A stretch of DNA of 64,000 nucleotides, from contig KV425567.1 of the NCBI GenBank assembly GCA_001632425.1, positions 372,001-436,000 on the forward strand, in the 5' to 3' direction. The notes beneath the pieces were generated by a model. That model did not search any database. It worked only from the letters and a program-made list of their open reading frames with translations, and was not told the origin of the DNA. The stretch's first letter is position 1. Each line of letters opens with the position of its first letter. Positions 22,939 to 35,034 of this stretch are shown here, in pieces. The position numbers and the translations under genes are program-made. The stretch is from Neolentinus lepideus HHB14362 ss-1 (taxonomy: Eukaryota > Basidiomycota > Agaricomycetes > Gloeophyllales > Gloeophyllaceae).

Positions 22939-23823
22939 CTAGGACCCTGGTTCCTTGACGTCAGATGCCTCGAACAATGCACGCCCACGCTTGATATCCT
23001 CTTGCATGAACAACAGCTCCTCCATGCGGGCGAGTTTCTTAGCATCGGCTGGCCTTGAGAGTGCACGCCGCAGGTCCTCGATGGACAAACGTGTTTTTCG
23101 TGTCGGTGCGAGGGAGGTGTGGCACTTACAGTTGTAGAGTTTGAGACGTGGTGTACGAGAAAATGATAAATACAGAATGGGACTTACGACATCGATGATA
23201 TACTCAATCAAAATCTCCTCCATAACGTTCACCGTGTCATTAGCGGGATTGCGATCATCTCCGAAGCCGTACATGAGATTCCGCACTGATGGATTCGTTC
23301 ATACCTGGCAGACAAAAAGGAGGAAAATGACAATAGTATTGGACTCACGTTCTTTCGAAAACAATCCTTTCAAATTCGATTGTCTCCTCAAACCTCGGGA
23401 CGAGGTAGCTCCTCCACTACCCGCAGCAGCCACGGTCCCACTTTCACGAAACGACGCAGGGGTGTACGATGTGAAAGTCGTCTGACGTGCAGGCAAAGAT
23501 GCAGTGACCGGCCGAGGAGCAGTCACAGCCGGTTGAGTTTGCGTAGTTGCAGTGGCAGCAGGGGTGGATTGCGTTGCGGTGGGCTGCGCAGCGGTAGGCG
23601 GCCGCTGGCCTAAGTTCGCAGCATACGTTCCGGGCTGCTGAGGGAAATAGCTGTACGGGTAGTGCCATGACCCGTAAGGATATGCTCCAGGTGTTTGGTA
23701 TGCTGCTGTCGGGTATGCGCCGGGAGTTTGTGGGTGCGTGTACGCTCCTGGAGTTCCTGGGTGATAGGGAGAGTAGGGATATGCATGCTGTCCCGTAGGA
23801 TGGGGGTAATGAGGATAAGACAT
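22939..23823 (-). CDS. TAF13: TFIID subunit TAF13
   Basis: Histone-fold subunit of general transcription factor TFIID that pairs with TAF11. Three exons (complement): 23349-23823, 23188-23285, 22939-23124; 252 aa. The first 150 residues are Tyr/Pro/Gly- and Ala/Thr-rich and look disordered. The histone fold spans KELRNLMYGFGDDRNP, NVMEEILIEYIIDV and RKTRLSIEDLRRAL. Intron 2 (63 nt) is in frame and stop-free, so an unspliced reading would insert 21 residues in the helix-2/loop region; its acceptor is GTAAG. Start codons of TAF13 and HTD2 are 131 bp apart in opposite directions, implying a shared promoter. Confidence 0.9.
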
Positions 23824-23954
23824 TAATGTACTGAGGTTCTGTAGCACAACGTTCGAGAGCAAAGGTGGCGTGTGCCACAACCAAGAAAGTGTGAGAAGGT
23901 TACGGTATTCTAATACACAAGACGCCACCGGTGCATCTTAGATGATGTATTATC

Positions 23955-25000
23955 ATGAACGTTCTCCTTCGCAGACGCGCTTGCGTACAACGCAATGTAC
24001 CCGTCAGACGCTCGCATTCTAACTCTGATCATATACAGCATTGGGCTCGTGCTGTCTTGAACCAACAGTTAACAATCTCACAGACGCTTAGTGCAGATCA
24101 TCTATCCGATCTGTATGTGACACTGCCCACAAGAGATGGTACGGCAAGGCCAGCCATGATCCCAGAGGGCGGGCACCCTCTGGGTTATGGTCATCACTTG
24201 GTTTTCTTCCATCCTCGTAGCCCAGAACGAGCATTGCGCTGGGATGGCACAGAAGCCGACTTCTGCCCTCCAGAGCCGTACTCACGGAGAATGTGGGCCG
24301 GAGGAAAGATGAAGTGGAAGAAGCCCCTTCGAATAGGCAGGAAAGCTATCTCAACTTTGACCGTGGGCTCGGTTGAACATAAAGGGATGGAGAAGGACAA
24401 TCCGATGGTGTTCGTGAAACAAAATATCACAGTTCGGCAGGCTGAGAGCGATGAAGTATGTATCGAAGAGGAGAGAACGCATGTGTACTTGCGCAGTGGA
24501 AAGAGAGGGTCTAGCCTGAAGCAAGGTGAGACGTGCGAGAGGATTAGATGGCTGAACTCACTAGGCTGCGCTGTCAACAGCGAAAGAAACAGTCACTCCG
24601 AACTTTTCATTCGCCTACACCCCGAGTCTCACTACACTCTTCCGTTTTTCGGCATTAACATTCAATGCGCATTTGATCCATCTCGACCAACACTACGCAC
24701 AACAACGCGAGGGATATCCTGGTTAGTCAACTCGGTGTTGTCAATCACCTTTCTGATCTTTCTCCAATGACAGAGCGGCTTGTCCACGGGCCACTGACAG
24801 CGTTGATGATGCTAGAGACCGCCTCTCTGTACAGGCCCGACGCACAGTTCCTGTCCTTCCAATACCGTGCTGTCAGTCCACTTGTGGTTGGCCAACGTGT
24901 CACGTTCCTTGTAGCTGACGAAGGAGAAAAGTCGATGCGTTTGTGGGCGGAGGGCGAGGGAGGTGTTGTAGCTATGACCGGCAGTTTGTCGTACGTTTAG
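23955..25000 (+). CDS. HTD2: Mitochondrial 3-hydroxyacyl-thioester dehydratase (HTD2-like)
   Basis: Dehydrates 3-hydroxyacyl-ACP in the mitochondrial type II fatty-acid pathway that supplies octanoate for lipoate. Three exons: 23955-24525, 24581-24721, 24774-25000; 312 aa. The Arg-rich N terminus (MNVLLRRRACVQRN) fits a mitochondrial presequence. GYGHHLVFFHP and the MWAGG segment mark the first hot-dog half; RFSALTFNAHLIHLDQHYA and ERLVHGPLTALMMLE mark the second. Both introns are GT..AG and phase 1. The family also includes fungal FAS1-like dehydratases of other pathways, so the substrate is inferred. Confidence 0.87.
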
Positions 25001-25327
25001 ATAGCACATTCTATTCGGAACATGTCTCCACAACGTCCGTGCAAGACAGCGAGGGAAGGTGAGAATAAGTCGCGTGTTACACGTGAAGAGTCGCGGTCGC
25101 GTTCAAAGGAGACGCGTTGGTGGCTTCTGCGTTAAACAAGGCCACGTGATCTCAGATTTGGGACTCCGCCTCCGCCGACCTTATAACGCGTCGCGTCGCG
25201 TTCCATCCTTACTACCACCTTCGACCTCTACCACAACCTCTCTCGCGTCGTCAAGCCTTTCATCTGAGTCTCATCTCCAGCCCATAGTCTCTTTCCTTGC
25301 GCCGTTTACCGTTCAGGACTCGTACCA
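25001..25327. promoter_or_regulatory. Histone H2B promoter with ACGCGT boxes
   Basis: The 327 bp upstream of H2B hold two ACGCGT hexamers (25112-25117 and 25186-25191) plus several CGCG runs and a CACGTG. ACGCGT is the MCB site bound by MBF in yeasts and drives G1/S genes, which fits S-phase histone expression. A pyrimidine-rich leader follows. Confidence 0.55.
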
Positions 25328-26005
25328 ATGGCCCCCAAAGCAAGTTCGAATTAGTATGATTCAACTGTGGCTTTACTAAACTCGCTCATTAGCCAACTTC
25401 CACTGCATCTAAGGCCCCTGCTTCCACTGTTGCCAACAAGGCACCCGCGTCCACCGCCTCCAAAGCCCCTGCCAAGGAGGGTGGCTCGAAGGCCGCTAAG
25501 AAGACTGCGGGCAAGTCGAAGGCTGCTCCTGCTGATGGAGAGAAGAAGAAGCGTACTAAGACGCGCAAGGAGACGTACAGTTCTTACATCTACAAGGGTG
25601 CGTGATATCTTCGTCTTGAATGCTATGTGATATGGACGTGTATATAGTCCTGAAGCAGGTCCACCCGGACACTGGTATCTCTAACAAGGCTATGGCTATC
25701 CTGAACTCCTTTGTCAACGATATCTTCGAGCGAATTGCGACTGAGGCATCAAGTAAGTTGACCCTCTGTGAAGATTCTCATCTCATGGTTGCTCCTCCAG
25801 AACTCGCTTCCTACTCGAAGAAGTCCACCATCTCTTCACGAGAGATCCAGACTGCGGTCCGCCTGATTTTGCCAGGTGAACTTGCCAAGCACGCTATCTC
25901 CGAGGGAACTAAGTCCGTCACGAGTGAGTTGTTGGTCTATTGCTCGGGCAAAGATGATATACTAAACGCCATTACCCAGAGTTCTCCTCTGCCACCGCAA
26001 AGTAA
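25328..26005 (+). CDS. Histone H2B
   Basis: Core nucleosome histone. Five exons: 25328-25339, 25393-25597, 25648-25752, 25801-25923, 25980-26005; 156 aa. Exon 1 codes only MAPK and is followed by a GC donor (GCAAGT); using any GT nearby breaks the frame. The N tail is Ala/Lys/Pro-rich with three copies of an [10 protein letters not shown]-like unit, which makes the protein longer than the usual 125-145 aa. The fold is clear: [74 protein letters not shown]. Chromatin packaging is certain from family. Confidence 0.94.
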
Positions 26006-26140
26006 ACTGTCCATTGTATTGTATCGTATTGTACCTATCTAATATCTCCATCTGTACGATGTGGTCATGTTTTATCTCAGCTGGGTTCAATATATTGGTC
26101 TGCTCTCATTGACCATCCATACAGACTGTAAAAGAAGCAA

Positions 26141-27529
26141 TCAGAAGCCTTGGAATGAAGATCATCAGTGTTGTACATTTTGAGAATTGACGAGTGCAAC
26201 GTACCGTATTTCATGCCTGCCTCTTTACGGTTCCGTCTCCCTTGTGCAAGCTTCTCTTCCAAAGTCTCGCGATTCGTATACGCTTCGGTGAGTAGAGTTG
26301 ACAGCTGGTGTCGTGAACGCGCCCGGCCCCCCAATGCTGCACCCTGTCGAGACGACTAATTGAACAAATGACAAAAGCGCGAAATCTGTACTTACCTTGA
26401 TGTTCATCTTCGGAGCGACTGGAGCTCCCTCCGCGCCGTGTGTTAGCTTCTTCCTCTCCTCTCTCTCCTGTATATCCTTCTTGGCCCTTTCCATCTCCGC
26501 CTGCGCATCTACCTCTTCCGCTTGGTCCTCCTCGAACCCTTCGAACCCTTTCACTTGTCCCTTTTCCAGCGCCCGCACATGTTTGTCGTAGTCGGCTTTC
26601 CACTTGTCGTAGAACTTCTTGTAATAGTCTACATCGTACGCCGCCCATTGGCCGGTGGATGTTTGGTAGTAGCCGGGGTAGGGATCCGTGGGTGTCGGTT
26701 CTGGTGGAATGAAATCATCGACTTTCGGGGCTGATGAAACGCCGGTGGGGAGTATCGGAAGGGCTGAAGATGAGGAGGAGCCAGAGTCAGACGGAACGGG
26801 AGACGCGGTGTCAGCTAGCGAGGGACCGAGGGATGAGCCTATTCTAAAGAGTGAATAGTGACTGAGCGCGCCGAAGAACATTGTCATACCTAAGGAGAAG
26901 AAATCAGCTGCGGGAGCCGCCTTAAGGATCACCTTCGCAGTCGTCTTCGGAGGCCCTTCCGTCGATATGTTCGCCTTTCCCTTCTGAAGGGACGGAGGCA
27001 GGAAGGAGACAGACGAAATAGGCGGTTTCGATGAAGACCAGTCCCCCTCGTCTTCGACGCCGTAGGTGTCATCCTCGGTGGACTCCACGACTGGACCATG
27101 TGTCTTGAACATCAGCCCCAGCCCCTGTCCACCTCCCAAGACTCGCTCCTTAGGTGGCGGAAGAGGTGCCTTCCGCTTCGGAGCAGGCAACATCGACAGT
27201 AGCGAGGACTTCCCTGCACCACTCTCCAGACGAGGTTTCTTGGCTGCGGGTTTGTCGTCCTCATTATCACCTTCATCTTCTAAGCTCGGAAGATCAATTG
27301 TAATCTTCTTCTTCTTCTGGCCTGGTTTCGACTTTGGTGGAGGTAACGATAGTCCGGCGCCTGCAGCTTTTGGAGCCGTCGCATTACCGGACGGAGGGTG
27401 GCTCAAGTTCGTCTTTGAAGGCTGGGATGACTGGGACTTGGAGACGGCAGTCGATGTAGAACGTCTAGACTGTCGTGTAACCTCCTGTTCGCTGTCATTG
27501 TCGCTGCCGTAGTCTTCAACGCCGAGCAT
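26141..27529 (-). CDS. PRCC-like nuclear protein
   Basis: Member of the PRCC family (mitotic checkpoint/splicing-associated nuclear protein). Four exons (complement): 26890-27529, 26396-26838, 26205-26343, 26141-26148; 409 aa. The N terminus is a Ser/Pro/Lys-rich disordered region with a short acidic start. A central block has Tyr/Trp-rich DPYPGYYQTSTGQW and a coiled coil. The C-terminal domain contains SRHQLSTLLTEAY, NRETLEEKLAQGRRNRKEAG and ends KYGF, as in animal PRCC. The last exon is 8 nt including the stop; KYGF requires a CCAAG acceptor, while a later CAG would give another tail. The acceptor at 26343/26344 is one of two in-frame choices. Intron 1 (51 nt) is in frame and stop-free. Confidence 0.83.
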
Positions 27530-27669
27530 GTTCGAGGTGTGGATGTGGAGGTATGTATTTGGACGTATTTGGTGTGGCGCGCAAGACGCGTCTCGCTTGA
27601 CAAGTTCTACACTGCACAAGTTAGTGTCTCTAGACTTGGACACCTTAGTCATTTCGCTGGGCAACTGAA

Positions 27670-30600
27670 ATGTCTTTCTCTCCTGCTCCACGCCGATCAA
27701 GTCGTCTTAACCCATCTCGAAGAGCAGCACAGTCTCCGCCCCACGGTCCGGTGCGTGTGCCAAGGGGCAGTGCCCTGACCGTGTCGCGTCGTGCCACACC
27801 AGACAGGTTCTCATCACTCGCGGACGATGTGTCTATGGTATCTGCGAGCTCTGATGCGGAGGGAAGCAGAACATCTACAGCTGATGGCAAACTCAGGACG
27901 GAGGGTGTCTTTGCGAGGTCTGATCAATTGGACGCCGTTTTCTATGCGAACCTACCTGTGGAGGTGAAGCAGGTGCTGAAGAACGTCGACTTCTACACAA
28001 GCCCCTATTCTGGGGAGGTGGATACCTTGACTAGCTTTGCGCTTGTGTCCACGGCTCGGACGTGCTTTGTGTGGAAGCACGCCCAGGTGCGTTCCAAAGA
28101 CCTCTCTTCTCTTCATGAGAACTAATACGTCTTAGGCGCTGACAGGAACCCCTACCTGTTACATTTTTTCCTGTCCCCTCGACTATGCTTTGGGAACCAC
28201 ACCGTTACACTGTCTAGTTCCCTTTGGATCCGGACGCGAACCAGGTCTCATCCTCGTCTCTTCCTCTGGAGAGACGCGTTTCTGGGACAGTATTGCCAGT
28301 GGCCTTGCCGGTGGGGAACACTTCGTGTCTATTCCACTCGAGCTATTGTCTGGAGAAACAGTCACTACGCTCACCCGCTCAGATGTGAGTCCTTCCGAAG
28401 ACGAACTGTGCTGGACCTGACATGCTAGCACAGGCAGTTACATACATTGCGTCAACTTCCACCGGAAGATTGTTACGGTTGACCGTTACATCTAATGGTT
28501 CGAAGTACCATATATCCCATCATACTTTCTCCCGACCACAGTCCATGTATGGACTATCTCGATTCCTTCCTGGTCTGTGGGCTCAACAAATACCCCAAAC
28601 AGAAGAGGGCTACGTTAGCTCAGTCGCTCTCGGTAAAGAGAGCGAGACTGGTCGAGACATTTGGGCCTTGGTAGACACTAGGGTGCAAAAGTGGAATTTG
28701 ACCACTGACGACTGGGAAGAGCTGGTACTTGAAGAAGAGGTAATGAACAAAATGAGAGCCGCCGTACGAGCTATGAAATGGTCTAATGTACCTTCCAATG
28801 ACTATGAACTTGATCTGGAATTACTAGATCTGAATGTTGAGAAGTGAGTGCGATCCGTTAGGTGTGCACACTGTCACTGAACTGGTGATAGGACAGGAAA
28901 ATTGCTTATATTATGTTCGTATGCTGGTACTGAGCATGACGCTCTGGGCGAGAACAGCACGCTTCCCCGTCGAGTATATTTCTTCGCCCAGGTGTCATGT
29001 AGGGTCGGGACTCTGTCAGTGGAGAAGGTTACTATTGTCCCATACCAAACGGTACGCTCGCTTGCTCATCAACTCCCTTATAATTTGAATTCATTAATAG
29101 ATTGTCTTCAGACTTCCAGCTCCGGAGCTCCTACGCATGCTAGAATGAAGTTGATGGCTAGCGGGTCACTCGTGGCTGTCCAGTTCGGGGATGCCGTTGC
29201 TTTGTGTTCTAGAGGTCGTGATCAAGTATTATTCACACCTGTCTTCGTCCATTAACGTTTTCTGTGTTCAGATACGGAATATCGAGACCGTATTGCACTC
29301 AAGTCAGTTTCTGATCGTACCCTGGGTCTTGGTGCCGTGGAGCAAGGCAGTGAGCTTCTCATCATGACTGCGACCACTATCATGAAAGTTGTGGTGAATA
29401 TGGAGAAGATTGCCGAGTTTGATCCCTTGTACGTCATATCTTCTGAAGGCATTCCGTGACTAAAACCATCTCTTAGGACCGGAGGGGCAAATATCATCAA
29501 GTCGATAATGACACAAGTCGTTCTCTATGGCTCCAATCCCGAGGTAAAGTCTTTTACTCTGTGTATACTGTAATTATTGTCAAGTCGTACCCCTCAGAAT
29601 CCCCTCGACTTCAGTTTCCCTCCTGATGTCGACGAAGGAAGCCTTATGTCTGGAGCCACCCAGCTCAGCCAAAGTATCCTCGAGTCCGGTCAGACCCCAA
29701 ATTACTTACACCATCTCCTACCCTCTTACTCTTCGTAGATCCTGAGCTCTTGCGGCCCAATGTCGACATGCAAGCGCAGCTTACGAGCCGGGAGGAGCTG
29801 TTGAGCTTTCTGATACAGTTCATCAACGACAATGCTGTTTTACCTAAGGTAAAGCAAGTATAGACTACTTAATCTGCAGGATGATCGATAGTATTAGGTC
29901 TCACAAGCTTGCCGACAACAACTGGAGAGTCATGCAGAAAAGCAATACGCAGCCCGCATGCTTTGGGCGATGCATAATAGATACCAGTCGTGAGTTCTCC
30001 CCACAACTCGTAATTAGCAGATACATAAACACCACCGTAGTGTCACTCAGAGCCACAGTGTCCTCAATGAAGCTATCAACAATTACTTGACCGCAATCAG
30101 AGATGTCGACCATGCCGACCCCGAACGCGCCTTCTTTCGCAAGCACGTTGTACACCTGAGCGAATTGCTAGTGTACATTATGGACGTTACCCGGCGCTCA
30201 TCCTATGAGATGAACAGGAAGCTATTGGAAGCTCTGATGGAGGCGAACCGGGTTGTATACGTACGTCTGATGTCGTTTGCGCAGGAATGTCACATGCTCA
30301 TTTATTTGACGCTATCGCAGATGGTTATCGATTCAGGTATGGACTTTCGGAGGAATTATGGTGCGAGATACGGTATCCAGGAGCCGATGTATAACCCCTG
30401 GACGAGCGCGCCGCCTATGGTCGACATTCTATTTGAGCTGTTCAACATGACGACGAAGATTGTTGAGACCCCAACGGCTGAAGTCGGAATAGCTGCGCAA
30501 TATGCGAAAGAGGAACTTAAGAAGCAGATACCGGATATTGGAGGGCTGCTATTTGGGTGCATGACGGAGAGACTGGATTGGTTGAAGAGGTGCGTCGAAT

Positions 30601-32307
30601 ATTGGTAGCCACCTCTAAGCATACTTAATCACTCTGCATCCAGTTCTGTCGCCGCTGCTGAGCCTGGGAATGACAAGGAGAAGATGGACCTCGAAGAAAG
30701 ATTCACGGCTTCGAGACCCCATATCCTTGATACAATCCGTATGACCATTTATGCTCTGCTTACCCTTTAACCCAACTTGTGTGCATCATAGGACGTATCG
30801 GCTATCCTGACAAGGCATTTCGGCTCGCCGAGTACTATCATGACCTGCGGAGCTTGGCATCTCTGTGCCACAAGGACAAGGTGTACCCGCCGGAAGCGAA
30901 TCCCTACTTGGCAAAGATTCAAGAATCTCTTGAGCACTTCCGGGAAGCATTCGCCATGGAGTTATTCCAGTGGTACGCTGAGAATGGTACGACTTGCATC
31001 ACTTGGTTGTAAGTTCCACGCGCTGATGGTTATATCTGCAGGAGAGCTCCGGACGCTTTTTGCCCAGCAAGAGAAATACAGTGACTACATTGATCTCTAC
31101 TTCTCTGAGCACCCTAACCCAGCGATATCGTGGGTCAATGACATGGGAAAGGGCAGATACGGCGCAGCATCTGAAAGCCTGTTGGAGGTAGCGAAGAATG
31201 AGAACACCCTGGAAGTCAAACATGTGCGCTTTCCTTGCGTTTGGGCGCCTTTCCACCCTACATCTGATGTTCTATGATCTTAGTTGATGCTCAGTATCGG
31301 CAAGCTGTCGCAATTGGCTCAGCTACATGAGCCGAACGCGTCAATCAAGGAGGACGTCCTCAACGGTGACTGTTGATAGTTTTTTGCAATGCAGTCCTCC
31401 GGAACTGACAGTTGTTGCTCTCACCAGCCTTCCACGATGGCCTCGACTTCATCAGCGTTCATGATGCACTTCTGGATAGGTTCAGAGCTGTGTTGTCAAC
31501 CCAACAAGGGAAACATTCGCATGACGCTCAAGCGGACATGGTCGTTCGAGCCAAGGCGAAGTCACTAGCTAATCGGAAAGTCACCCTACGGGTAAGTTTC
31601 ATGACACCATGAAACATTCATTGCGTTGTCTTAACGAAGGTGGAAAGGTTTTTAAAGACCTTGTCCGCCAAGTCCTACAAGGGAAGGCACTGGGCGTAGA
31701 AGATATTGTCGACCTGTTAACGTTGAAAGATAATGATGGCGAGGAGATAGAAGACTATTCAACGGCTTTGCAACTTCTGGATGAGACAAAGGTGAGCGGA
31801 CGACGAACTACATCTTTTTAGACGGTGTCCGATGGTTTGCGCTGTAGGATCTACCTGATGTTCGGATAAAGGGCGCTGTCAGAAGCGTATGGAGGAGGAT
31901 CTACATGCACGACGAGTATGTATTTCATCACTTCCAAGTTCATATACTGACTAGAGTCGTGCAGCTGGGCCACCATCAAACGGACAAAGAATCTGACCGA
32001 CGCGGAACTCACGGCACGGCTAAAAAGCACTGCACTGTATCATACACTACGCTCTGCCGTCAGTCAAGACAGTGAACATGGCCCACTCCGTCCAGTGGAT
32101 TGCCAAGAGCCTCCGTCAGCGGAGGAAATTGTTGCGAGGTTCCCTGCGATGGATCCTGATGCGGTGGAAGCGCTGGTGGACGAGTACGAAGCAGAAGGTG
32201 TCGAGGTTGTGGAGAGCGGCGTGGATGAGGACGGAATTTGGGAGCGCATAATGGAGCTAGTTGGGCAAGAACGGGATGCGGACACAGATGTGTTCATGGA
32301 TGGGTGA
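27670..32307 (+). CDS. NUP133: Nucleoporin NUP133
   Basis: Scaffold nucleoporin of the Y (Nup84/Nup107) complex of the nuclear pore. Nineteen exons: 27670-28086, 28136-28384, 28434-28843, 28892-29051, 29112-29214, 29272-29428, 29477-29543, 29598-29673, 29739-29848, 29898-29989, 30059-30589, 30644-30738, 30792-30986, 31042-31223, 31284-31365, 31428-31591, 31648-31791, 31848-31915, 31965-32307; 1214 aa. A disordered Arg/Ser-rich N tail is followed by a beta-propeller region and a helical C-terminal half. AFRLAEYYHDLRSLASLC and ISWVNDMGKGRYGAASESLL are typical of the Nup133 C domain. Total length agrees with fungal Nup133. The intron before VFKDLV uses an AAG acceptor. The gene is divergent from the PRCC-like gene (140 bp between starts). 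Confidence 0.88.
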
Positions 32308-32386
32308 TTCCTCCATGGGAGCTCCTGATAAAAATTCTCTACGGCTACTCCGGACTTGTACTTTATTGTGCATTTGCGCATTTATT

Positions 32387-33012
32387 TCATGGGTTCCGCG
32401 CGCCGGATAGCCTAGCCTTGAGCTTCGCGTACTCGACGCGGGCAGCAAGGACTAACCCGTCCCAGCTGCGTCTTCGAAACTCTGCCGTGTATTGCTGCTG
32501 ACGGGCGGACTCTTGGTTCAGCCATTGTTGGTAGAAGTGGGCGAGGGCGATGTCGCGGTCCTGAGGGGTGCTGGAAGATGGCAAGCTCTGGAGGATCATA
32601 CTTTTGGCTGATTCAAAGCGTAGATTGCTCTGTACAACAAGAACAAGGTGAGACCAACCATCAAACATGAAAGTGAGGAGGTACGTACGTCTGTCCAAAA
32701 AGCATGATTGAACGCATCCAGCTGCTGCCTAAGCAGTTTATACTGCAGCTCAAGGTCCTGGACGCTCGGCCCTGCATTCTCTACCTCTGGATCAGAAAAT
32801 TCTTCCAGCGAGTACGGATGCCATCGCTGTGGGGTCGGCTTGTAGTTTGTATGAGGAAGAGGTACGACAGGTAGCGGGTCATCATAGTAGACTGGGCGCA
32901 GGTTTGACACTGGGTCAGGGGGACCAACCAGGTCCTTTGACGGCGCTGTCGTATGCAGCAATCGCCGCCTGTAGCATGCGGAACGAGAGAGGCGGCGTAC
33001 TAAAGGTTGCAT
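32387..33012 (-). CDS. COA8/APOPT1-like mitochondrial protein
   Basis: Mitochondrial protein of the COA8 (APOPT1) family, which protects or assembles cytochrome c oxidase. Two exons (complement): 32689-33012 and 32387-32629; 188 aa. MQPLVRRLSRSACYRRRLLHTT is a strong mitochondrial presequence. PKDLVGPPDPVSNLRPVYY and the helical ESARQQQYTAEFRRRSWDGL are family hallmarks. A longer reading frame upstream exists, but ATG at 33010-33012 gives the best presequence. The stop lies 79 bp from the NUP133 stop, tail-to-tail. Confidence 0.85.
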
Positions 33013-33155
33013 TGACTCTTGAGTATTATACAGGTGTCCGGCAAACAAGCGACGGTCTGCCGGGCCGGAACGTCCGGAGCGTCTCGAAGCTGGGACACAG
33101 GTATTATCCCAGGAATCCAAAGTCGCAATAATTTATTCCATCAATACTGGCCTAC

Positions 33156-35034
33156 TCAGGGTCTCTTCCACTCGTTCCCACCAATCACCCTCCCCTGCAC
33201 ATACACCCTCGAAATATTCCTATCATCCCCACAAAACATAAACGCCTCCAGCATCCTCTCCAAATGTCCCTTCCCGCTCAGGCCCATCCCGCGCTCGATC
33301 CCCAGCTCATCGTCCACTTCCACGCCCCAGATTGACGGGTTCCCCGCCTTGCTCGACACGCTCACTAGCAGCGCGTCGAACGCCTTTCCCGGCGCGAACG
33401 AGCCCACGCGCGCGTCCAGATCGCAGACCTGCGCGCCGCCTAGTGTGGCGAGGTGGAGCAGCGCGGGAATGTCTAGCTGTTTGTCGGCGAAGTGCTGGTG
33501 TTGCTGGTGGTGATTGTGGTGATTGTGGTAGTGGTCATGATGAGCATCTTCGGGTTTTGGCTGGAAGGAGACAACTTTGGAGGCGATCGAGGCATGCCGA
33601 ATGGCCGTAAGGATCGATGGGGAGAAGCCACCTGATACGTCGGTACCGAGGCCGACCTAGGAATGGTGCGTCAGCATCGGAATACGCTCATGATCCCAGA
33701 CGGCTATCCTCCTCCTTACCTTGATACCACGGTCAAGTAACTCCCCAACTTTACACACTCCACTCCTCAGATTAAAGTTACTCGTCGGGCAATGACTAAT
33801 CCCACACCCCCTCCTCTTCACCACTTCCATCTCCTCCTCCTCCAAATGCACTGCATGTGCCAAGACTGTGTTATGCCTCAATAACCCATGCGTATCATAG
33901 ACATCCGCATACGTCTTGCACTCTTGGAATAATGTCTTTGTGAACGCGATCTCATGCACGTTCTCGGAGATGTGCGTTTGGATCCTCAAAGAGCTGTCGC
34001 CGGCCGCGATGGCGGAGAGGGAGGTGAGCAACTCGCGCGTGCAGCTGATGGCGAATCGCGGCGTGAGTATGGGGTGCACGAGTTGCGAGACATCGGTGTT
34101 CGGGTTGGGCGAGGCAGTGGGGAGCGCGGGGAGGCGCTTGATGTGCGCTATCACTTCGTGCGTGCCTGCGATGGATGCTTCTGTCGAGGATTCGATGTAG
34201 TCGTCAGGGGCGTCACGATTCATGTTACATTTCTGATGGCCGATATTGAGTCCACTCGGAGTTTCGAGCTGGTAGATATAGTAGGGGCTCACCTACCCCA
34301 ACGAAAGCTCGCTGACCTGGCGAAAGTATCAGTCAACCGGACGGATTAAAGGTGGATTAAAGACTGACCGTATCTATGGATAATATCTGCGAGGGCTTTA
34401 GTTGCCTCTGCATGCAGTGTACCGTAATAGCAGCAAGTAGTGGTCTATTATCCAACGTACGACGCGGCATTAGCTTCGATCCATTGAACGGAACGGAATA
34501 CGTACGCCCGAGTCGATCACTCTCCGAATAACAGCTTTGTAAGTCTTCTTGGCAAAGTTAGTGTCCTTGAAGCGCGCCTCCATGGGAAACGTGACATATT
34601 TGAGCCAGTCGAGAAGCTCATACTGCTGTCCCCTGGGGCACGTTCATCGAGTTTGTCAAACATTCCGGCGAGAGACGGAGGATAACTGACGCTCCCATGT
34701 TAGGCACCTGCGGTGCATGCTGTTCCGCCCGATATTAATTAACGCCACATCAGTAAGAAAGAGAACACCGACGGACCGTGTGCGTATCGATGAAACCCGG
34801 GATCAGGAATTCAGACTTCTCCAGCTGGACGAAGTCGACGTCACTTTCGAGCAGACCGCGACGGGCCATAATGTCCTGGACCAGCGCATCTGATACGTGC
34901 TCTTCGATCCACGCAATGTCGCCATAGGTGTCGATGCATATTAGCGCCTGCGGTAGGGCCTGATAGTGGTGCAGGTCGACTGGATTGATGATCGCACCAC
35001 GGAAGACTGTGAGTTTGGGAAGTGCTGCGGACAT
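33156..35034 (-). CDS. GDA: Guanine deaminase
   Basis: Zinc amidohydrolase converting guanine to xanthine in purine salvage/catabolism. Seven exons (complement): 34777-35034, 34691-34719, 34506-34632, 34369-34444, 34297-34316, 33720-34232, 33156-33656; 507 aa. The metal site HxH lies in PGFIDTHTHAPQVPNMG; further landmarks are GTTTCCYYGTLH, THISEN, LAHAVHLEEEE, SHCPTSNFNLRSG and GLGTDVSGG. Exons 2 and 5 are only 29 and 20 nt. A loop near residues 378-396 is made almost entirely of His, Asn and Gln (10 His in 17 residues), which normal guanine deaminases lack. Confidence 0.92.

Noticed and set aside
30001..30058. Acceptor at CTCAG (30050) in NUP133
   Set aside because: It shifts the frame and hits a stop; CACAG at 30058 gives the continuous VLNEAINNYLTAIRD.
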